Below are positions 1-11,248 of a DNA stretch of 64,000 bases, piece after piece (the first letter of the stretch is position 1; each line of letters begins with the position of its first letter). The translations under genes and the position numbers were made by a program. The notes beneath the pieces were generated by a model. That model saw nothing but the letters and a program-made list of their open reading frames with translations, had not been told where the DNA came from and did no database searches. Source of the DNA: Branchinecta lynchi (Eukaryota > Arthropoda > Branchiopoda > Anostraca > Branchinectidae); the NCBI GenBank assembly GCA_023053575.1, contig JAKZAP010000007.1, forward strand, positions 12,553,508 through 12,617,507. The letters are read 5' to 3'.

Positions 1-520
1 TTCCGAAAAAACTATTTAAAACTGTACAGAACATTACAAATGATCATAAGAACGAAATTCATTTATTTTTTTTCTTAGAATGGGAACGACAGGAATAAGG
101 AGAATGCTGGATGTCCAGGCAAAGGTTCACAGTGCGTATTTATCGCTGCCAAAGTATCGTAGCTGATGTATTCGCTTTATGCATTGTTTGAATACCTGTT
201 CAGAATGCACTACAATCATTTTTGAGATCACAATGAAACACAAAATTAATGTAATCACAGAAATAGTAGTCGTCTTTTTCGCAACCTTAGATGTTCCCCA
301 ATATAATAATAATGATCTATTTTTAACCCGCACATGGTACAAGATGAAAACAGTGGAGTACAAAAAAAAATAAAAAGACATAATTAGGGAAAACACAACA
401 CATACAAACAAAATCTACTTAAGAGTCATACAGACGAATAACCCCATGAGAGGGCGACAGACGCGCGTACGCCGTTTCGGACAGTTTTCTGTGGAGAACA
501 GACAATTTCTCCGTGATATC
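1..520. other. Gene-free flank
   Basis: No gene is recognisable. Overlapping short ORFs at 127-411 are low-complexity and run on both strands. The stretch at about 145-200 (atcgtagctgatgtat...) resembles sequence at 31,390-31,460 and 34,830-34,890, so it is part of a dispersed repeat. Confidence 0.5.
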
Positions 521-907
521 AGGGACCCATAAATTTCCTGTAATGACTCGCCATTCAGGGGGCTTGTCAATAAGAGATTTCTGATGCGCTCTTGACCGAG
601 CGTCAGATAGTTCGATAAATACCCACGGGGATAAAGTACCCGACTATCCAGATAGACAAAATCTTTCGCAGCTCTTGTGCTGAACTAAGAATATTTCTCT
701 GTAATGGAAGAGTATCCTGGATCTTTTATCCTAGCTCAGGTACCTGGTGGCATGCTGGCAATTTTGTCTATCTGAGCAAGATCGCTGATTCGACCCAAGC
801 GGAATTTTTGGAAACTACGTGAGGCTCGGGCAACATAGCAACATAGAAGCATAGGAAATGAGAAGCCCCCTGAATGGCGAGTCATTACAGGAAATTTATG
901 GGTCCCT
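521..907. repeat. Foldback element with 45-bp inverted arms
   Basis: Bases 521-565 and 863-907 are reverse complements over 45 bases (AGGGACCCATAAATTTCCTG... against ...CAGGAAATTTATGGGTCCCT). A second inner inverted pair (agatagacaaaat near 650, attttgtctatct near 762) shows the symmetry continues inwards. This is the structure of a foldback or MITE-type DNA transposon remnant. No ORF and no clear target duplication are visible. Confidence 0.75.
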
Positions 908-2321
908 GGTGATATCTGGTAGCGACTGCTTATTAATAATTTTAGAATTTCTTTCCCAAGGAGGGAAGAACAAATTCACAATATAGGAAGCATCATAAAG
1001 AAACCCTCAGCGCAAGTCCCAAATCAATGCCTTGCTTTGTTGACACCGTAGAGAGCGATCACGACGGAATCTGATCTGTTTGCAAACACTCATCATTCGA
1101 AGAAGTCCTTCTAAATACATTCGCAACATTCAAGTGATATTTAGTTTCACTTGTAAGTGTCTCATCATTGGCCATAGTGTCAAAATCGTGACATACGACA
1201 ATCCAAATCCAGGGGTTTTCGACTCTTTAACTTATTTGTAATAGTCAGCCAGTTGTCACATTTCATTACATGGGTTCCAAAAAACTGTAAACTTGACTAA
1301 TAGCCTTAGTGTTGAGGAGAGTTGGAGTCGGCTGCTAACAAGTCTATCTTCTTTTTTCTCTTTTTTATATTTTTACAGTGGGTAGAGAGGGCTAGAACTT
1401 GGACCGTGACAAATAAACCGAAAAGCAATTTTGTATTTAGAAATCTAGGACTCTAGTGTCCGAGTGAGTTTCTTTGATTATGAATTACACAGCTAACCCA
1501 AGTTTAATTAGACATCTAACCCCTTCGAGATTGATCGAACTAACAGACATACGGAAAAACTTAATAAACAAAATCACAGGTATCTCTTCACTTATATTTT
1601 GGAATCCCCAAAACGGCAGGAATATAATCAATTTCCAGAGAATACGAGAATCTCGATATTCATGCCTTTGCTAGCCGGTTTTCCAAATTCCAATCTAGTT
1701 CTTTTATGATGAAAAATTATGGTTTAGAAAACACCTCGAATTCTAAAAAGAAACAGGAAATTTTTTTTTTTCTTCATAAAGCACAATTTTTCTGATGCGT
1801 TGCGTTGATTGATTGATGATTGTATCTTGGTTAAAGTTTTAGGTAGATATTCGTTTAGGCTAGTGTAACTTCAAATGAATTAAATGTAGATTTTGTTAAA
1901 GTGTAGGGTCTAGTTATTGGTCAGTTTTAGACCTATTATTTATATTTTATTATATTTTTTACTCGCCAGCTTTGGCGGATGTGAATAAATGAGTTGAATA
2001 GAACTGATATGTTCGTCAAACAAGCCTGAGTGTCAGGAATTGCCGTTTATGCCGTCGCGTGGAGTGGCAGCCACTTTTCGGAAAACATCACAGTAATCGT
2101 GAGTGTCGAAAAATGAAAAACTGCTTAAATGTTTAACGACAGTTAGAAGCTTAGCCACGCAGCCCTTGGGGCCAGTTGAACACGAACAAGCTTAGCCTTC
2201 AAAATGACGAATGACTGTTCAACATTTACAAGAGTCAAATCGGAAGCATTTTAGTATAATTTAATTTACAATGTCTAGGTCACCCCCATCCAAGTAATTC
2301 AAACAGGACAGGGAGATCATC
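908..2321. other. Gene-free stretch with an old retroelement tail
   Basis: No gene is supported. The ORF at 1474-1674 has no recognisable motif. At 1,940-1,990 a run of the type ttttactcgc...gtgaataaatga resembles the 3' tails of non-LTR retrotransposons found elsewhere in the window. The rest shows nothing I recognise. Confidence 0.4.
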
Positions 2322-2613
2322 TAGAGCTTCTAACAATATTAGCTATTAGTTACTATTTTCGTTCCAATCTCGTGAAAAGTTACACCGCTGACCGTTCCAA
2401 CCTTCTCGAAATAGTAACTAATAATTACTATCTGCTTACCATGCTCGGGAGCGTAGTAAGCGTGGTAACTACGCATCTCTGTAGCGTGATTGGTCGGATT
2501 CGCCCGTGCCAAGATATTCTGCTTGAAAATAGAAAAACTGTTCTAGCCTTGACGGCAAAAAGCCAGAATTCGTGACGTCATGCGTAGTAACTATGGTAAG
2601 TAAGGTGGAACAC
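2322..2613 (+). repeat. Harbinger-like MITE, copy 1
   Basis: About 290 bp, closely similar to the better-preserved copy at 46,907-47,211. Shared blocks include the repeated TAGTTACTA-type motifs, gctgaccgttccaacctt, ttaccatgctcggga and attggtcggattcgccc. The right end reads GGTGGAACACGCT as in copy 2; the left end is eroded. The ORF at 2372-2575 lies inside it and is not a gene. Confidence 0.7.
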
Positions 2614-2663
2614 GCTTCTGGTGAAACGATTGGGAAGCACTCCACTGACCATGCTCAAAATAG

Positions 2664-2783
2664 GGTAGCGTTCCAGCTAGTTGTTATTACTTACGATCCT
2701 TACTTCCAGAGATCGCCGTACTAGGTAAATTAGGTCCAAGAGTCAAGAGTATCAAAGTGATAGTAACTTGCTGGAACGCAACC
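2664..2783. repeat. Small MITE with 19-bp inverted ends
   Basis: The left end GGTAGCGTTCCAGCTAGTT (2664-2682) and the reverse complement of 2765-2783, GGTTGCGTTCCAGCAAGTT, match at 17 of 19 positions. The 120-bp unit has no coding capacity. The GCGTTCC core recalls the sequence at 61,355-61,460. Confidence 0.6.
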
Positions 2784-4423
2784 TAAAATCCAGCGAAAAC
2801 AAAAGCATTTAGAAAAAGCAGACAAAAAGAAAATATACGAATACAAATTAAAAAGATTTGACAACGTATATTTCGTTCAAGAATATGCTTTAATAATTAA
2901 GTACTGAAGAGCAATTAGCGACTAATTGATGCGCGCACGAAAATGACGGGGTTGTTGCTGTAAGGGGCTTTGTTGGTTCTCTTTATAATTTTGTCTGATG
3001 TTATATCACAGAAAAGAAAGGTTTAGTTGTGTTCACAATATTCATTCCTATCAGGTGGTTATTTTTCCAACATTTTCCGGCATTTCGTTCAAATCCTCTA
3101 AGTATACCAACATTACTTCTCGACACATTTAAAAAAAAAAAAAAAGCTGTAATCCAGCCAAAATCAGCAGGCTACTTCTGAAGTAATTCGTAGGCACAGC
3201 CACGACAAAAGCATACTGACATTTTTTTTGTTGGCAAGTTTTCGTACAAATATCCTTTTCTAGTTGTCATATTCTCATTCGAAATCCAACTTTTCGGCAA
3301 CAAATAAAAATAATTAATATCACTCTAAGCATGAAATTTTGTTTCAACTTTTTAATGAAACCTTTCGAAAGACATATAAGGAAATTCGTCCGCACATTTT
3401 TGCCCAAAATAAGCATTCGTCGGGCGTGAAGCGCCGACAAAACTATACCAACATTTCTTCAAGACATGTATGTGTAACTATTGTACGCCGACCTCTAAAG
3501 CATGCACAAAGTTGCCAACAAAATCGCACAAAGTTTCGCAAAGAACCAAGCACAATGGCTTCCATCCAGGTTTGGCTAAGAAGAGCGTCCAACTCAACTT
3601 TACACGAACAATAATACGGTCTCGTAGCCACACACCAAGAGCGGCACGCTGGCAACTTACTGTCTCATTAGGAACATAATGAACATAGCAGATGCATGTC
3701 TGATGCTCCATCAGAAGATGAGATAAACAATTTAGGTAATAAGCCGAGTAAGCCGCGCTCCGTGAAAATCCGAACAGGTTCAATAAAGGTGGCTGCGAAC
3801 ATGAGTGTAATAGATTAAAGTTTAACTGAAATGACAGCTTCAAAGACACTGAATTCATTGACTTCACCCGGGGCTCCAGCAATAACGTTCAGAATGTGCG
3901 CTCCTTGCACGACAAATCAAAATCCACCCAGACAGCGGAGAATTTGAATTTCCACAAAAGAAAATTTGGATTTCAAAGATTTTTTTTTTGTCAATCAATT
4001 TGATTTTTTTTTTGTCAATCAATTTGAACTTCAAAGAAAATTTATGATTTTCAACAAAAGCCTGCATTTCCATGTGTTACGGACGCTAAACTCGAAGGTA
4101 GGAAAGTGATGGTAATATTTGTTGTTACATCCCATGTGTTATCTCTCGGCAATGGCTTACCCTTGTATTTGCTGAATATTTTAAGCATAGAGGGACAAGC
4201 ACATTCAGGCACTACAAAACCGAAAGAATAAGTTCATTCGATGAAACCAATTATCTTTGTATAGCCGAGAAACGAAGAAACGCATTTTTATCTGGTTTTC
4301 ATGGCCTATATAAGTAGATAATTGAAGTGTAACTAGACTGTCGGATCTCATCCGTATTTGATTAATTACCACCAAGGACGGATGAATGAATGAACGAATG
4401 TATACCACACTTAACATAGGAAA
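2784..4423. other. Gene-free stretch; 24-bp tandem duplication
   Basis: Overlapping ORFs on both strands at 3339-4073 show no family signature and conflict with one another, so none is called. At 3,978-4,001 and 4,002-4,025 a 24-bp unit (GA, a T-run, then GTCAATCAATTT) is tandemly duplicated. Confidence 0.45.
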
Positions 4424-5192
4424 CAAGACCAAAGGTTTCGACGGGATCCCAAAAACTTAATATATGTTCCAGACAATCGGCTCTTGTGGAGATCCAGTCT
4501 TCTTTTTAGAAACAGATTAAGGCAAATGGTAATCTTCTGAGAAGACGGCGTTCAAATATGAATTCAGCATGTTTGTTTACCTCTATAGTCTGCTCATATC
4601 TACTTTGACGAAAGTTCCTACCTTACTTCTGCTGAATTTCAGGTTTCAGCCGGATTCCGGGCGAACTACTTGTCTTGCATAAAAATTGAAATTCAAAGCG
4701 TATCCCCTTACACCTATGTCGAACCTCCGATTTCAGCAGGATTTGTGGCGAACTATGTGTCCAGGTAGAAAACGATTGTCACACACGAATTCAGCAATCA
4801 GCATGTCTCCTACCCGTAAATCGAATACCTCATGAAATTCATATAAAACTTTTACTTTTAACAAATTTTCCGGTTTTCGCCGGATTCCGGACGATAGAAT
4901 TGTCCGGCGAGAAAACAATTTTCATATTCGGGTTCAGCATGTCTCCTAACCCCTATATCATTGACTTTAAACACACTTTCTGGTTTTGGCCGGATTCCGG
5001 GCGAACTGCTTATCCGGCGAGAAAACGGTTGACTTTCGTCAAAGGTAGACATGACGCAGGCTATAGGGGTAAACTCACATGGTGAATCCATTTTTGGAAT
5101 GTCTTCTCCGATGATTACCATTGGACCGCTACAAGACCCGATTATCTGTAAATACTAAATTTTTGGGATCCCATCGAAACCTTTGGTCTTGT
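4424..5192. repeat. Family A repeat element, copy 1
   Basis: It is bounded by inverted ends CAAGACCAAAGGTTTCGACG (left) and its reverse complement at 5,161-5,192, both followed inward by GGGATCCCAAAAA. Inside are degenerate monomers carrying the hallmark ccggattccgggcgaactacttgtccggcgag, read here in the minus-family orientation. It has no coding capacity; short ORFs inside are monomer artefacts. Confidence 0.7.
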
Positions 5193-5231
5193 TGTTTGTG
5201 TTCTCTCTTTCTTTTTTCTACACTCCGCTTT

Positions 5232-6685
5232 TTAGAGATCCCAAAACGTAAGTGGAGGAATACCTGTGACTTCGCAAAAGTTGTCCGTCTGTCAGTACGA
5301 TAACTTTTGAAGGGAATGAGATATTTTTATGGAACTTGGTGTGAGGACTGTTTCGGTCAAGGGAAAGGTCGAGTTCGTAGATGAGCCCCATAGATGTATA
5401 TTTAGGGGAGGTGGAGGGGTTTCAAATTAAGGGGTGAAACAAATATCTTTTAAAAGCTAATGAGATAGTCGATTGAGGGGTAATAAGACATAATGTACAC
5501 GAATATAAACCGTTTTCTCGCCGGATAACTAGTTCGCCCGGATGTTCAAAAACAGACTCAGCGTATCCATTACTACAAATACTGTAAATATCTGTTTTAT
5601 TTGCCTATATCGTATCGAAATCGTAGAATAATCCAAAAATACAAAGCCCCTGATATAACGGCAAAACTCAAGGAGCTTCATACAAATTTATCTGGACAAG
5701 CGTATGAACGGCTTACTCCATATCACGGGCTCAACCGTTTGTTCTGTTATTTTTTGTGTGTTTATTTTGTTGTATTAGTGTTTTTTTAGTTCTTTATTCG
5801 TTTCTTTCCTCTTTCTTTACTCCACTATCTTCATATTGTTTTTGTGCAGTGGGTTACAAATAAATTATTATTATTATTATATTCCATCCATATCTCCATA
5901 ATCACATAAAACCAACTTTTAATTTTTTTTCCGATTTTAGCAGGATTCGTGGTGAAATGTGTCCAGGTATAAAATGATTGTCGTACACGAATTCAGCATG
6001 CCTTCTTACCCGTAAATCGAACACCTAATGGAATTCATATAAAACTCTTACTTTTAACAGATTTTCCGGTTATGGCCGGATTCCGGGCGATCTGGGCGAC
6101 AAAATCATTTTCATATTCGGATTCAGCGTGTTTCACTATCCTTAAATCGAACCTCTAATCAACTCAGATTAATCTTTTATTTTCTGACAAACTTTCCGGT
6201 TTTGGCCGGATTCCGGCCTATCTACTTGTCGGACGAGAAAATCATTCTCATATTCGAACTCAGCATGTCCCCTTACTCCAAAATCGGATATCTAATCAAC
6301 TTCAGATAAAACTTTTACTTTAAAAAACTTTCCGGTTTTAGCCGGGTTCCGGGTGAACTACTTGTCCGGCGAGAAAATGGTTTTCATATTCGTGTTCAGC
6401 ATGTCGTCTTACTCCGAAATCAACTATCTCATTAGCTTTTAAAAATATTTTTGTTGCCCCTTAATTTGAAACCCCTCCCACTCCCCTAAATCTGCAGCTA
6501 TCGAGCCCATCTACGAACTCGACCTTCCCTTGACTTGAAGAGTCCTCACACCAAGTTTCATCAAAATATCTCATTCCATTCGAGAGTTATCGTGCTGACA
6601 GACGGACGGACGGATGAACGGACAGACGGACAACTTTTGCGATGTCATAGGTATCCCTCCCCTTACGTTTTGGGATCCCAAAAAC
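5232..6685. repeat. Family A repeat element, copy 2, with both ends of one type
   Basis: The left end (gatcccaaaacgtaagtggagg...) and the right end (cctccccttacgttttgggatcccaaaaa) are inverted copies of the same family A terminus. Each is followed by the (tccgtctg)n-type tract and the block gaatgagatatttt-gatgaaacttggtgtgagga. The element is therefore a head-to-head composite. It is interrupted by a retroelement 3' tail at 5,590-5,885. Confidence 0.65.
5590..5885 (+). repeat. Non-LTR retrotransposon 3' tail
   Basis: A remnant reading LKELHTNLSGQAYERL is followed by a pyrimidine-rich UTR (cctctttctttactccactatc), then gtgggttacaaataaatta and a (TTA)n run. The same tail architecture recurs at 33,500-33,640, 41,930-42,075 and 59,100-59,185, so these are 3' ends of one LINE/SINE lineage. 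Only the tail is left; no RT motif is present. Confidence 0.55.
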
Positions 6686-6761
6686 GAAATATGAAGAGAA
6701 GTAGAACTAGAAACAAAAAGAAAAGTGACAAGAAGAAGACTGTAGCACCATCGCATCCTAC

Positions 6762-7440
6762 ACGTAGTTTTTGGGATCCCAAAACGTAAGTGGAGGGATA
6801 TCTATGGCGTCGAAAAAGTTGTCCGTCTGTCCGTCAGTCTGTCAGAACGATAACTCTCGAAGCGAATGAGATATTTTGATGAAACTTGGTGTGAGGATTT
6901 TTTGGGTCAAGGTCGAGGTCGAGTTCGGTAGCCCTACATTTAGGGGTGGGAAGGGGATTCAAATTAAGGGACTACAAAATATTTATAAACAGCTAATGAG
7001 ACAGTTGATTAAGGCGTAAGAATGATACACGATTAGGAAAGCCATTTTCTCTCCGGACAAGTAGTTCGCCCGGAATCCGGCCAAAACCGGAAAGTTTGTT
7101 AAAAACAAAGAATGTTTTGAAGTTGATTAGATGTTCGATTTCGGGGTAAGGAGATCCACTGAATTCGTTTTTGAGTTTTCTTTTTTTGCTGAACAAGCAG
7201 TTCGCCCGGAATCCGGCCGAAAGCAGGAATTTGGAAGAAGTAAGGAGGGAAGTTTCGGCCAGTTTCGTCAAAATAGATAAGAGTTATATAAACACACATG
7301 TTGAATCCATATCTGAACTTGGTTTTCTCAGATTATTAGCTATTTGGCCCTAATTTGTTTCTAAATTTTAATTGCAAAAGTTTTCAAGGAGTCTGTCCCA
7401 AGACCCAATATTCTGTATCAAATATTAGATTTTAATCAAT
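6762..7440 (+). repeat. Family A repeat element, copy 3
   Basis: It starts TTTTTGGGATCCCAAAACGT and continues with gtccgtctgtccgtcagt, then about three monomers with gttcgcccggaatccggccaaaaccgg. It ends in gacccaatattctgtatcaaat, without the usual GGGATCCC right end, so it is truncated. Confidence 0.65.
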
Positions 7441-7534
7441 CAATCTATCAAGTTTAATCCAAATAGCTAAAAGCTAGAAGTGGAATACAAATTTACGAAG
7501 TATACACACACACGAAACAAATTAACTAATACAC

Positions 7535-7885
7535 TTACAAGATACGACCAGAAATAAAAGATGGGATGAAACTACGTAAAAATTGGGCAGAAGAATTAGC
7601 AGGATATGGAGAAAACTGATTACCCGTATTCCTCTCGGACCGACGCGCGGAAGACGTTAGGGGTGGGGGAATCATCTGGAGACAACACATTATCTTAGCT
7701 CCAAACTTATTTGAAAGAGTATTTCTGCGTTCGGTTAATTTAGGAACGTCAAGTTTAATGAGAGCATCTTCATATGAAATATTATGATCACCCAGAATGA
7801 TTCTCACTGCTCTCTTTTGGACATTCTCCAGTCGATCAGAGAGCTCTGCAGGAAGAGAAGAATGCCAATCCGGTGAATCATTTCA
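7535..7885 (-). pseudogene. Non-LTR retrotransposon RT C-terminal fragment
   Basis: The minus-strand reading opens with PDWHSSLPAELSDRLENV and continues QKRAVRIILGD, then SYEDALIKLDVPKLTERR. This is the conserved segment after the thumb of CR1/Jockey-type reverse transcriptases (pattern: LE.VQKRA.RIILG...SY..AL..L..P.L..RR). The catalytic core upstream is missing, and the reading is lost into an opposite-strand repeat near 7,890. It is a dead 5'-truncated LINE copy. Family identification is firm, clade is a guess. Confidence 0.75.
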
Positions 7886-7899
7886 ATCATCATTCAGAG

Positions 7900-8236
7900 C
7901 AGGCAGAAGGTTTTTGAGAGAGGTAGTGTGGTTCTTGATGGGAGGTATGCTTGTCCACTTTGTGAGCAGGAGGAAGAAAATTTGGACCATTTCCTCCGTA
8001 GATGCCCGAAACTTTCTGATTTAAGGAAAATTTACCTAGAGGGTATGATTTTATCACTTCCTGAAATTTTGAGCAATAGTAACCCTACCGTTATTACTCG
8101 AGTGGGCGTGTACATGGATAAATCTTTAGAGTTAGGAAGGAGTCTGATTGTTTAAGTTATATTTTGATTTTTGTTTGTTTGTGTATATGGCCCGTGGGCT
8201 TTTGAAATACACTAATCTATCTATCTATCAATCTAT
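7900..8236 (+). pseudogene. LINE ORF2 C-terminus with zinc knuckle and 3' tail
   Basis: The plus-strand ORF at 7928-8155 reads YACPLCEQEEENLDHFLRRC and then PKLSDLR, the CxxC...H...C zinc-binding motif that closes ORF2 in many non-LTR retrotransposons (zf-RVT type). After the stop comes a short UTR with the hairpin-like ggcccgtgggctttt and a (ATCT)n tail ending near 8,236. Only the 3' end of the element is present, as expected after incomplete target-primed reverse transcription. Confidence 0.7.
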
Positions 8237-8324
8237 TCTAAATGAGGACGGATATTAGTATCCAAACCGAAAGATTTAAGAGTGGAGAGGGATTTAACCA
8301 AAAAGTTAGTTTTTAATAAAAAAA

Positions 8325-8613
8325 TTGTGGGATCCCATCGAAACCTTTGGTTTTGTCTAAGAGAACGGACACAAGAAAGTCGATTTTGAATGTTCCTGTA
8401 TGGATCGAGCACGCCGTTTTCTTCACTAATCCACGATGATTTCCAGGTTGATTTGCGTAACAAGGTCTTACAAAAGCCATAATCGTACGAACGAGTAGTA
8501 CGCGTTTTCCTTTTGCATTGGACCAAGAACAAATACGCTGACAGAACCTCCGTCTTTGGTCCCATGCAGCGACTATGGATACCCCTCCACTTACGTTTTG
8601 GGATCCCAAAAAG
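8325..8613. repeat. Family A ends bracketing unrelated sequence
   Basis: GGGATCCCATCGAAACCTTT at 8,330-8,350 is a family A right end. ccacttacgttttgggatcccaaaaag at 8,587-8,613 is an inverted left end. The ~240 bp between them lacks the usual monomers, so this is a rearranged or internally deleted A copy. Confidence 0.5.
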
Positions 8614-8718
8614 TGGGTAGTTCCACCAGTGCTGATTCGTGCACGGATTATAGTAATAATAATATTGTATTTAAAGCCTTAGGGCCATATACATACAACA
8701 AAACAAAGAACTTCATAG

Positions 8719-9051
8719 TTACTTCGAATGTCGCACTTCATAAACTAAACTGCACTCGACAGCACTCGCCCGGTCAACTTTTACTTTTATACTTTGCAAC
8801 ACAAATCTACATAATGCACTAATTGCTCCTGGAGATGTGCTCTTCAATATATCAGGAAACAGTATCTCATTTACCCCCCAGCAAGATTCCCTTAAAAACG
8901 AGAATTCGCGACACAGTGCAACCAAATGGGCTAGGTCATTATCCCCTTCACCGCAGAGTGAGCAGGGGCTGTTCGTACTGGGGGAAACCCTTTTTTTCTT
9001 TTCAAACTTACTTTTCCCGTGTACTGGCAGACAGTTCGCTCGCAACTGCAT
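8719..9051 (-). pseudogene. LINE ORF2 C-terminus, zinc knuckle type
   Basis: Minus-strand reading of 110 codons: MQLRANCLPVHGKSKF is followed by CSLCGEGDNDLAHLVALC and FSFLRE. The CxxC...H...C knuckle preceded by LQLRANCLPVHG is characteristic of the ORF2 C-terminus of non-LTR retrotransposons. The region upstream (toward 9,190) continues in another frame with TVCQYTGKVSLKRKK, so the copy is frameshifted. No RT catalytic motif is present. Confidence 0.7.
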
Positions 9052-9645
9052 CCAGAGCGTGAGGTCAAAACGTCTTTCAATAACGGGGCAGATTTGTAAT
9101 ATATAAACTTATCTTTTCGCGACCTTTCACAAACGTATTGGGGCAAAGAAATTAAGCAACTGGAAAGTTCAGGCAAAGACTGAACACGCATGCATTTAGT
9201 TGAGATTCAATAGGATTGGTGTGAACTTCAGTAATTTTATTTAAGTCGTCTCAGGACTGTAAGGAATCGCTTCTGGAAAAGGTATTAAGCTTGGACAAGC
9301 GAAATGTAATCAAAGGGTTAATACGTTTTGTTTTTAAGTTGTACTTTCTGAACAAACTTTAGTGCATACCATTTCCTCGTGTAGTTGCGAAAAACGGTAG
9401 GATATATAAAGTATTTCCTAATTTTAAATTAAGGTAAGGTAAGGTATAATTTAATGGCAAATATAAATAAACCTGGTGTTTCTTAAAAGCATCCGACATG
9501 CCAGTGGCATAAGAAACAACGCTTCAATAATTCTGATGGGTTTGTAAAAGTTATTAATACAATTCTAGCCTAAACCATTGTAAAGAAAAAACAAACACAC
9601 AACTATCACACATCAACACTAAAAATTTAAGGACAACACGAGAAT
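9052..9645. other. Gene-free stretch, probably LINE-derived
   Basis: The first ~140 bp continue the preceding LINE fragment in another frame. A short reiteration aaggtaaggtaaggta lies near 9,433-9,447. Nothing else is recognisable. Confidence 0.4.
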
Positions 9646-10026
9646 TTACGACAACAGACATATGACTAAAAAAAAATGAAAAATAAAAAAGGTTTGCGAT
9701 ATGGGTCTGATCTTCCTCCGAGCACAAACAAAAATGAATCGATTAAATCGGACAGAAGAAATATAATTGCTAGATAACATAAATATTTTTAGAGCTCTTT
9801 TAAATACTTTCCTGTCTTCAGGCAATGAATTCCATACTTTTACACCTGTATGACGAATAGAAAAGCTAGACCTTGTAGAAGGATAACAAATGGTAGAAAG
9901 ATTGGACCGCCGTCTTGTGTTATAGTTATGAAATTGACTGTTCAGGCAAAAAAGATTTTTTAAATCAGCAGGTAGTGAATCTTCTAGAAGATGACGGTAA
10001 ACAAGTGTTGCAATATTCCAGGTCAA
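9646..10026 (-). pseudogene. Non-LTR retrotransposon RT C-terminal fragment
   Basis: The 126-codon minus-strand reading contains LPADLKNLFCLNSQFHNYNT, then RRRSNL...FSIRHTGVKVWNSLPED and LKIFMLSS. The pattern LF..NS..HNYNTRR...L...S.R..G.KVWNSLP is the well-known C-terminal segment of CR1/L2-type reverse transcriptases. The ORF begins inside the domain and the catalytic YxDD region is absent, so the copy is truncated. An unrelated hydrophobic tail follows before the stop. Confidence 0.75.
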
Positions 10027-10680
10027 GGGATTTCAGAAATCGAGCAGGACGCTCTGAAGTGTGAGCAGACCCTAAGGTTAAAATCGCGAAATAATTGTCT
10101 GGGCTTGGCAGTATTCTAACTCACTGTACGAAATTTGAAGGCTTAGTTGCGGACAGATACCCAACCAGGCGACTTCGTTTTTCTATTCGGACTTCCGATG
10201 TCATATTAATTTTCAGTTCGAGAAGAAGTTAGTTGTGTTTTGCGAGTGTGCGACCGTTTAGTCCAGTTTAAGCTTAATTCTGCATCGTACTAGCCCATTG
10301 CGAGATTCCTACTGCTTTCCTTTATTTCTTGGTGTTCATTCTTGTAAAAATGGTTTCTGGGGGGTTGAACACATTCTGGGGGGTTGTTTTTTGCATTCTG
10401 TTGGGACATTATTTTAGAGGTTCGGTTCAACCCCATTCTGTCCGGATCAAAATATTTACCAGTTTCTACACTTTTAACAGCAGGATAAAAGTTTTGTACC
10501 CAAGCTTCCGAAATCAACTGCTTCTGGTGGAACGTGTCGTGTTCAACAAGCGCTTTCTTTCGAGTTCGGTTTTCTGTTGATTGGTACGTTTGCATAGTCC
10601 TACTTTTCTCCAATAAATTAAAACTTTATTAGCTTTGTGGTACTACTTATTCCGTCATATTCAGAGCTCATCTCAACAAT

Positions 10681-10738
10681 GTCCGGTTCAAAACACCACC
10701 CGCACGGAACCAACCCCACCGGTGGGGCTGAACCGGAC
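10681..10738. repeat. Nested hairpin
   Basis: Arms GTCCGGTTCA (10,681-10,690) and TGAACCGGAC (10,729-10,738) flank the perfect 14-bp palindrome CCCCACCGGTGGGG (10,714-10,727). A related string, ggttcaacccca-ttctgtccgg, lies at about 10,424-10,443, so the hairpin may be part of a small foldback element in 10,330-10,960. No gene is seen in this stretch. Confidence 0.55.
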
Positions 10739-10984
10739 GGTTTTTTAACAAATAGAAGAAGTCGTAGCGCCAAAACGAGTTGAGATTAAAGTCTCGAAAA
10801 ATTACAGGACATACCTAGTCTCTTTCGCTTTCTTTTCCACTGTTGAAAACATTTCCAAATTCTACAGAAATGGACTTATCAGCCGATAACAAAAAAGCTA
10901 CGGTTCAACCCCCACCGCCTCTACTCGTAGCAGGGTTTTAGCGCCACCACGAGCTTTCGCCACAGGGTATTTTTCGCCAGTCTA

Positions 10985-11240
10985 GGTTTCGACTCATTCC
11001 CTAATGACGCGCTGAACATTGTGTTATTTTTGTGCAATGTGTAGTATTGAAGGACAGGATGCGGTACATTTGATATGTTATTGCGAGGCGTTGAAAGAAT
11101 TAAGAAAGGAAGTGTTTGGTCGGGAGGCTAGGGAGGAAAGGGATTTGGTTTCAAGTATGGGAAGTAAGGGTTTTGGTGAGATCCGAAGGCTGAGTACATT
11201 CCTGAAGCTAGCTATGGCCCACCGTGAACTATTTTTATAG
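10985..11240 (+). pseudogene. LINE ORF2 C-terminus, zinc knuckle type
   Basis: The reading at 11019-11240 contains CYFCAMCSIEGQDAVHLICY then CEALKELRKEVFG, a CxxC...H...C retroelement knuckle followed by the usual L..LR spacing. It stops at 11,240 and abuts a family A element directly. Upstream catalytic domains are missing. It is a 5'-truncated retrotransposon remnant. Confidence 0.6.
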
Positions 11241-11248
11241 AAGTTGAT

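Noticed and set aside
3339..4073. Overlapping ORFs of up to 134 codons
   Set aside because: Frames conflict on both strands and none has a family signature.
10290..10613. 107-codon minus ORF
   Set aside because: Looks like a repeat-derived reading beside the 10,681 hairpin; no domain seen.
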